Source: Phlegmacium glaucopus (Eukaryota > Basidiomycota > Agaricomycetes > Agaricales > Cortinariaceae). From it: 64,000 nt of DNA. The stretch covers positions 2,112,570-2,176,569 of the forward strand of contig MU130378.1 of NCBI GenBank assembly GCA_015039465.1. Reading direction: 5' to 3'. The position numbers and the translations under genes are program-made. Positions 59,334 through 64,000 of this stretch are shown in pieces. Below the pieces are notes generated by a model. That model was not told the origin of the DNA. It saw only the letters and a list, made by a program, of their open reading frames with translations, and searched no databases. How positions within the stretch are numbered: the first letter of the stretch is position 1; every line of letters starts with the position of its first letter.

Positions 59334-60069
59334 TCAATGACTCTGATTTTTATTGTAGATGGTGGGAGTCCGAAACTGATTGATCATATTCTCATTCAGT
59401 GTGAGTGCTCTGTGGTTCACTTCGTACACCTTCGCTATTTCGGCGAGTTCTGGACAACAATGAATTCCATCAGCAAATTTGAGATATGGATGTGTTGGAA
59501 CCCCATTCTGGCAATGATGGCGAGTTGCAGTCGAAAAGTCGATTATTCGTGGGGATTCATCCATTTGGAGTATATTCCGAGTTTCCAGGAGGTCCCCATG
59601 AACCACGCCTGCTTCATGCAATTTACGAGCAGCAAAGAAAAGTTGGCGACTAGCAGTGTCCATCTTTAGATAGCTTCACGCAGTTGAGAAGGACAAAAAC
59701 TCACAAAAACCCACTCCCATTGGTGATTGGGGGGCCATCGCAATATTGCAAGACCAGACATCCCGAAGGCAAACCGTTGACTCTTCCCCTGTATATTCCT
59801 CTACACTGCGGAACAACCTCGCCTTGCAAGTGATATAGATCGTGCATATAAAAATCAAACTCTCGTTGAAGGCTTTCTTGTTCCTTTTCACCCCAACCAA
59901 GCTTGATTACAACTTTGTCGGTGGCTTTTTCTCCAGTGGGTCCGATAACTGCAAGGTAAACTCTCTTGCGGAAGCGCCCGATGACGAAAGCAGTATGATG
60001 TAGGCCCTCTGATTGCCAAGACCAGAGATCATAGTGGGTCTTGTTCAATACAAGCTGAAGTGTAGACAT
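59334..60069 (-). CDS. Small protein-kinase-like protein
   Basis: The start MSTLQLVLNKTHYDLWSW is at 60069. One intron (donor GTGAGT, acceptor GTGAAG before CTATCTAAAG) joins the two ORFs in frame. Kinase landmarks: a possible beta-3 lysine in KVVIKLGWGEKEQESLQREF, hinge-like GCLVLQYCDGPPI, catalytic loop GVVHGDLLETRNIL and IIDFSTA in place of DFG. With about 230 residues it is shorter than a full kinase, and the C-lobe after HCCPELAEIAKVYE is curtailed. It resembles the fungal aminoglycoside-phosphotransferase-like/kinase-like families. Activity is uncertain; the Asp in HGDL and the Asn are retained. Confidence 0.65.
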
Positions 60070-60460
60070 GGTCTAGTGGCGTCGACAAGCAGAACCAGAG
60101 GTTTTGAATTGCGGTTTTGACAAATGATTTGCATATATACATATCTTTGTGGACAATGCGGTGGCCCGTTAACTAGTTGTGGCATCGTTCAAGGCCACAG
60201 ATATTTATAGGCGGACAAAGCGTAGCGGCACTATGATCCAGCCATCTCCTGGAAACGGTGAGCCACGTCACTTGCATGACGATGTCTGCCGACACGAAAA
60301 GTCTTGGGGTCAATAACCTACTAATTGGACTTTGTCAATTCCAAGCACGTTTCGGTACATTGAATACATTCGATTAATCAATGAGCAAATTTCAGATGAA
60401 CCCCCCTACGAGCTATAGTTGATCAAGACGAACAATAAACGTGGCATCAAGCAACACACC
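60070..60460. other. Intergenic region, nothing seen
   Basis: About 390 bp between the kinase-like gene start and the PhzF-like gene stop. No gene or repeat was recognised. Confidence 0.4.
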
Positions 60461-61477
60461 TCAAGCATCCGGAAGGATCCACGTCTGAAGTTGGCCAGTT
60501 GCAAAAATGGCTGCTTGGCCACGCAAAGTCACCGTTCCCCTAACCTCGTCCCAAACAGTCCGTAGATTTCCTCCTCGTGCACTGACCTGTTTAGCACTGA
60601 TCTCTTGTCCCGGTGCTATTCCCTGTTTTTCACTCCAAAAGGGAGTTAATAGGCAATGGGCTGATCCACACACGGGGTCTTCGCCTCCCGGAATCACCGG
60701 GGAAAATACCCTCGACACGAATAGATGGTCCGTATTCGTTGCAGAAGTAGTGAGTGCATTGATGAGGTAACCCGTGTCCGTCTTGGGGGTTATGAGTTTG
60801 GTTGACTTGCACTATTGCTGTAGACTTACTAGGGGTTTTGTGTCTAAGATCGAGTCTCTAATATTTTCACTTTCATCAACCTCGACAATAAGATCTTAGG
60901 CCAGTTGTTTTGGTTAACACCTGTCGAACTGTTACTGTATCTGAACAAACTCACAAAGGTGGTATGGGCCTGGGCCTCCGCGTTTGATGCTTTTGATTAT
61001 GACCTCTCGGCCAAACGCTCTGTTGATGAACGGGGTTAATCTAGCCTCCTCTTCGCTGTCGACATTCATCGGTACACCAGAGGGAAGTTCAAGTCCTATG
61101 AATCCCCCCTCGTGCTTGGTGGCTATGAGCGTACTCCCCGAAACGCATCGGAAGTGGATTGTGTCTACATTTTCTTGTCCAGGCCCCAACTGGGTGAACA
61201 GAACTTTAGCAGCAGCCAGCGCTGCATGGCCACAGATGGGAACTTCTTTGCCAATGGGTAGTAAAAATCGGATTTGCCGTACGATGGTTCTGTCATTGTC
61301 TGAAGTATCAGATGTCGGGGAAACCACTGCCGTCATTGGTTGATAAAAATTCTTGGCAATTTCCCCGAGTACATCTAGTGGTAGGTGAGGGTCCAAGAAA
61401 ACGATGGCAGCCGGATTTCCGCCGTACACATTCGTGGTAAATGCTGCAACCAAAGCAAAATGCGCTACCTTGGACAT
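60461..61477 (-). CDS. PhzF-family epimerase/isomerase-like protein, 302 aa
   Basis: Exons 61477-60955, 60894-60830 and 60781-60461, all in frame; introns are 60 and 48 nt. The N-terminal half has FTTNVYGGNPAAIVFLD and PICGHAALAAAKVLF. The C-terminal half has LIVEVDESENI, LFVSRVFSPVIPGGEDPVCG and SAHCLLTPFW, the second-half signature. The fold is the diaminopimelate-epimerase type. The catalytic glutamate of PhzF lies in a SETAF-like motif; here the equivalent reads QPMTAVVS, with no Glu. The reaction is therefore unknown. Family members of this kind are widespread in fungi as single genes, and no phenazine genes adjoin. Confidence 0.87.
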
Positions 61478-61678
61478 TCTTCTTCAAGTTCGTCCTTGTC
61501 GGGGAAAGGCTTATCAATCATATTCGTGAATATGGCCGAAGTCAAAATTAGATGATAGGAGAGAGGAGTAGGCATTACATAACACTGTGATACAGTATAG
61601 ATGGGTAAATAAATCAACATAAATGCATCAGAAAAATACAAGAAAAAGCAAGAAAGTCTACGCCATGTCAAAGAATTC

Positions 61679-63047
61679 TTATTCACTGCCCGAATCATGC
61701 CATGTGGTGTCAAGGAGTCGTATACCTCGTCGCTCAAGTCGTCTCCTCCATTCCTTCATCTCTCCTTGGACGCCGGCTTCTTGAGCCATCGACGTCACTC
61801 CCTTCCTCAACCAACGCACATCTCTCGTACGTATGGCTGTAAGATCAGGAAGGGAAGGTAGAAGCCTTTCAAGGACTCTCCAAAATTCGGCATTGGGTCG
61901 TGGAATAGACAATATTTTTAGATGATGTTTTCCCGTGAGAGTAAGCGTAGGAAGAGGGGCTTCCAAAGAGAGGTGGAGGACATTAGGTGCACAAGTTAGT
62001 ATATTGGTTGGGGAGGGATGGAGCCTGGTAGGCCAAGATTTTGGGGTAAGTAGGAGCAAAGACTTGAGATTCTCGCCATGGACAGATATGAATTGTGATG
62101 CGAGCGATGCGGGATAGGGAATATCATCATATGGCGTTATCGTTAATTTTGTGAGACCAGGGAGTGGGGATTGGAGAAGGGCATGCATAAGAGGAGAAGT
62201 ATACATCGACAACATCATTAGCTCCCGCAATTTGGGTAAGGCTAATAATGGGGTGAATGAAATCATGGAAGGTCGCTCGATGCTAGACGATTCGAATTCA
62301 AGCTCCATAGGATCAAGTGCTTGACCTACAACTGACAATTCTTCAAGGTTCGGACAGCATCGAAGGAGCTGTACGTATGGGTCCTCATCGGGCATTGACG
62401 TAGAGGGCATGACGTACCTAAGCCCTGACAAGACACGAATATTGATCGCGCCGTCGCGCAGGGCCAAAGCCGACAGAGCCCTGCGGCTCAGGACGAAAGA
62501 CGGGTTTACAGAGAGGATGGAGAGGAGAGGGGTCAATGGAAACAACTGCGTCAAGAGCGAGTCAAGGAGGAGTGCTTGAGCCTGACCCATAAATACCAGG
62601 TCAGTGAGGTCAAGAATTTGCACCCAACGACCAGGCGTGGAATAAGGAATTCGTCGGATAGAGTCCCATTTTTGGTCAGCGGTTTGTAGTCGATCATAGA
62701 ACTTTTCGAGGGTGGATATTTGACAAATACTAATGTTGGAATAAAGCAGTGGAAGCACATTGTCCTAAACCATTTTTATTTGAATCACATTGGGTAAGAA
62801 CTTGAGGCTTAGAATTGAAACTCACATGAAAAGCTTTACAGACTGCGACCAACGACCAAGCCCACACTGGGGCTGGTTCGCGACTGGCCCTATTATAAGC
62901 TAAAGCGAAAGTGAGTATTTCAGCCCATATCTCAGCCGGCAGTGGTTTCAACGGCTTGCGGTGAGGCAAGAGAGGAAGGAGGAGTAAAGAACCTGAGTAC
63001 AGAGCAAAAGGTCGGGGGCGGAGGATAATGGTTTCAGCTGAGCTCAT
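61679..63047 (-). CDS. F-box-like protein, 435 aa
   Basis: Exons 63047-62826 and 62764-61679, phase 0; the start MSSAETIILRPRPF was preferred over a Met four codons upstream. The F-box region is LKPLPAEIWAEILTFALAYN, then WSLVAVCKAFHDNVLPLLYS. The rest is leucine-rich: VQILDLTDLVFMG, CCPNLEELSVVGQALDPM, LLALPKLRELMMLSMYTSPL, PLPGLTKLTITPYDDIPYPA, ENLKSLLLLTPKS and LTGKHHLKILSIPRP. It is probably an SCF adaptor with an unknown target. It is unrelated in detail to the F-box gene at 57546. Confidence 0.85.
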
Positions 63048-63132
63048 ATTGCATTGCAACCTGGGAGAGCACCAGGAACTTAGATTCCGTCACGTCACAG
63101 TACAAATTATTCACATATGATAGAATGTAAGT

Positions 63133-64000
63133 CTACTTGGTTCCCAAAATGTCACCCATTTCCTCGACAAATTTATCATAATCACTCTTTGATTTTGTAG
63201 CTTGAGGGACGGGGACAGGTCCAAATTGTACTTTGAGAGCACTGACAAGATCAGGTCGAGCAAGCTCAACTTCTGTTGTTTTGACGTCGTCGCCAACTGA
63301 CGGTGCACCAGAATTGAGTGCCGGGGCTGCGTTCAACTTGGACATCGCGTCAGCCGAGGTCACCTTTTTGCGTTTCACAGCTGAAGGGACAAAAGAAGTG
63401 GCCTCTTTCTTCAGGTCCCGAAGTTCAGGAGCAGCAAAGATGGTCGCCGCTGCCATCTCCGCTGCCGCTGTTGGTTTCGCAGGTAACGAAGGGTTTGCAG
63501 TTGGAGCAGACGATGACGTTTTAGTCGGATTTGCTGGGAGGGATGGATGTGGAGGTGCGAGCTGACTTGCACGATGAGCTTGGAAGGTTTGATGTGGTAC
63601 AGAGGACAAAGGATCTTGCATGGCAGAGGAACTTTGTTGTCTAGGTAGAAATTTAGGTGGTGGAGGTGGGAAGGCATTAGGTGGAAACGGAGGAAAGGAA
63701 GTACTTGGATATGATGGGAATCCTGGTGGTGGAGGTGGTAAATTTCCATTCCAACCTAGTGGTGGGGGTGGTAACGATGAAGGCCAAGGAGTACCTGATG
63801 AAGGAAGCATGAAGGAATTTGCACCAAGTAAAAACCCAGGGGGCGGTGGAGGTGGTGGAGGCAGCGACACAGCACCACCCAAGAAGCCAGGCGGAGGTGG
63901 TGGGGGAGGAACATCTGCATCAAAGTTTGGCGGATATCCAGGCGGTAGTGGTGGCAGACTTGCCGATGGCAGTGGAGGCAGTGGAAATCCTGGGGGAAGT
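63133..64000 (-). CDS. Proline-rich WBP11-like protein, C-terminal part (cut by window edge)
   Basis: The open frame runs to the window edge without a start codon, so the N-terminus is missing. The visible 289 residues begin with proline-rich repeats (LPPGFPLPPLPSASLPPLPP, VPPPPPPPGFLGG), then SAMQDPLSSVPHQTFQAHRA, LRDLKKEATSFVPSAVKRKK and the end DYDKFVEEMGDILGTK. The KKEATSFVPSAVKRKK block and polyproline stretches match the C-terminal parts of WW-domain-binding protein 11 homologues, which act in pre-mRNA splicing. Without the N-terminal Wbp11 domain the call stays moderate. Confidence 0.65.
   Translation of the reverse strand, partial: LPPGFPLPPLPSASLPPLPPGYPPNFDADVPPPPPPPGFLGGAVSLPPPPPPPPGFLLGANSFMLPSSGTPWPSSLPPPPLGWNGNLPPPPPGFPSYPSTSFPPFPPNAFPPPPPKFLPRQQSSSAMQDPLSSVPHQTFQAHRASQLAPPHPSLPANPTKTSSSAPTANPSLPAKPTAAAEMAAATIFAAPELRDLKKEATSFVPSAVKRKKVTSADAMSKLNAAPALNSGAPSVGDDVKTTEVELARPDLVSALKVQFGPVPVPQATKSKSDYDKFVEEMGDILGTK

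Noticed and set aside
63233..63565. 110-codon plus ORF rich in Ala/Gly/Val
   Set aside because: Antisense shadow of the proline-rich WBP11-like frame.
1..64000. CRISPR array, rRNA or tRNA genes, or a secondary-metabolite cluster
   Set aside because: No regularly spaced repeats, no tRNA-like B-box cloverleaf and no core biosynthetic enzymes were seen; the lone methyltransferase and PhzF-like genes are not adjacent to each other.

Overview
The window looks like nuclear DNA of a mushroom-forming basidiomycete (Agaricomycetes). Genes sit on both strands and are cut by many introns of about 50-60 nt. Several proteins belong to families typical of, or restricted to, these fungi: a DUF6535 membrane protein, F-box proteins with divergent tails, and an atypical homeodomain-like protein. 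All calls come from reading the sequence by eye; no database search was run.

Layout. 1-3.9 kb is transposon debris: a minus-strand ORF split by a hAT-like non-autonomous element, a dispersed TIR repeat, and a large inverted repeat. 3.9-7.2 kb is an Nvj2/TEX2-like PH + SMP lipid-transfer protein. 7.6-8.4 kb is an unrecognised three-exon gene, divergent from a DUF6535 gene (8.9-11.2 kb). 12.1-13.6 kb is a COQ1-like polyprenyl synthase without its aspartate motifs, followed by a LAMTOR2-like roadblock protein. A TBL1/Sif2-like WD40 protein (14.7-17.1 kb) lies head to head with a DCAF11-like WD40 protein (17.3-19.8 kb). 21.4-24.4 kb holds a hypothetical protein and the homeodomain-like gene. 24.5-29.3 kb is the Ski2 exosome helicase. 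Then come a SAM methyltransferase (29.5-31.0 kb), a hairpin MITE (31.7-32.1 kb), IST1 (32.1-33.4 kb), a small basic protein, an SH3-RasGEF (34.6-37.1 kb), Rab5/Ypt5 (37.4-38.4 kb), a Mei2-like RRM protein (38.7-41.5 kb), a mitochondrial GHITM/BI-1 protein (41.9-43.2 kb), Sly1 (43.4-45.9 kb), a CSC1/OSCA-like channel (46.1-50.2 kb), an 84-aa protein, and a secreted acid sphingomyelinase (52.8-56.0 kb). 56.3-57.0 kb is a repeat nest. 57.5-64 kb carries two F-box proteins, a small kinase-like protein, a PhzF-like protein and the C-terminal part of a WBP11-like proline-rich protein cut by the window edge.

Most genes are housekeeping. Several concern endomembrane traffic and signalling (Nvj2, LAMTOR2, IST1, Rab5, Sly1, RasGEF), but nothing suggests they form a cluster with one function.

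The most notable observations are about gene structure. There is a 6-nt microexon in Rab5 and an 11-nt microexon in IST1, both supported by exact restoration of conserved family motifs. There are three well-supported GC-AG introns and a fourth candidate. The polyprenyl synthase has lost both Asp-rich motifs. A hAT-like insertion can be conceptually removed, leaving an open frame across the junction. I see no CRISPR array, rRNA or convincing tRNA.
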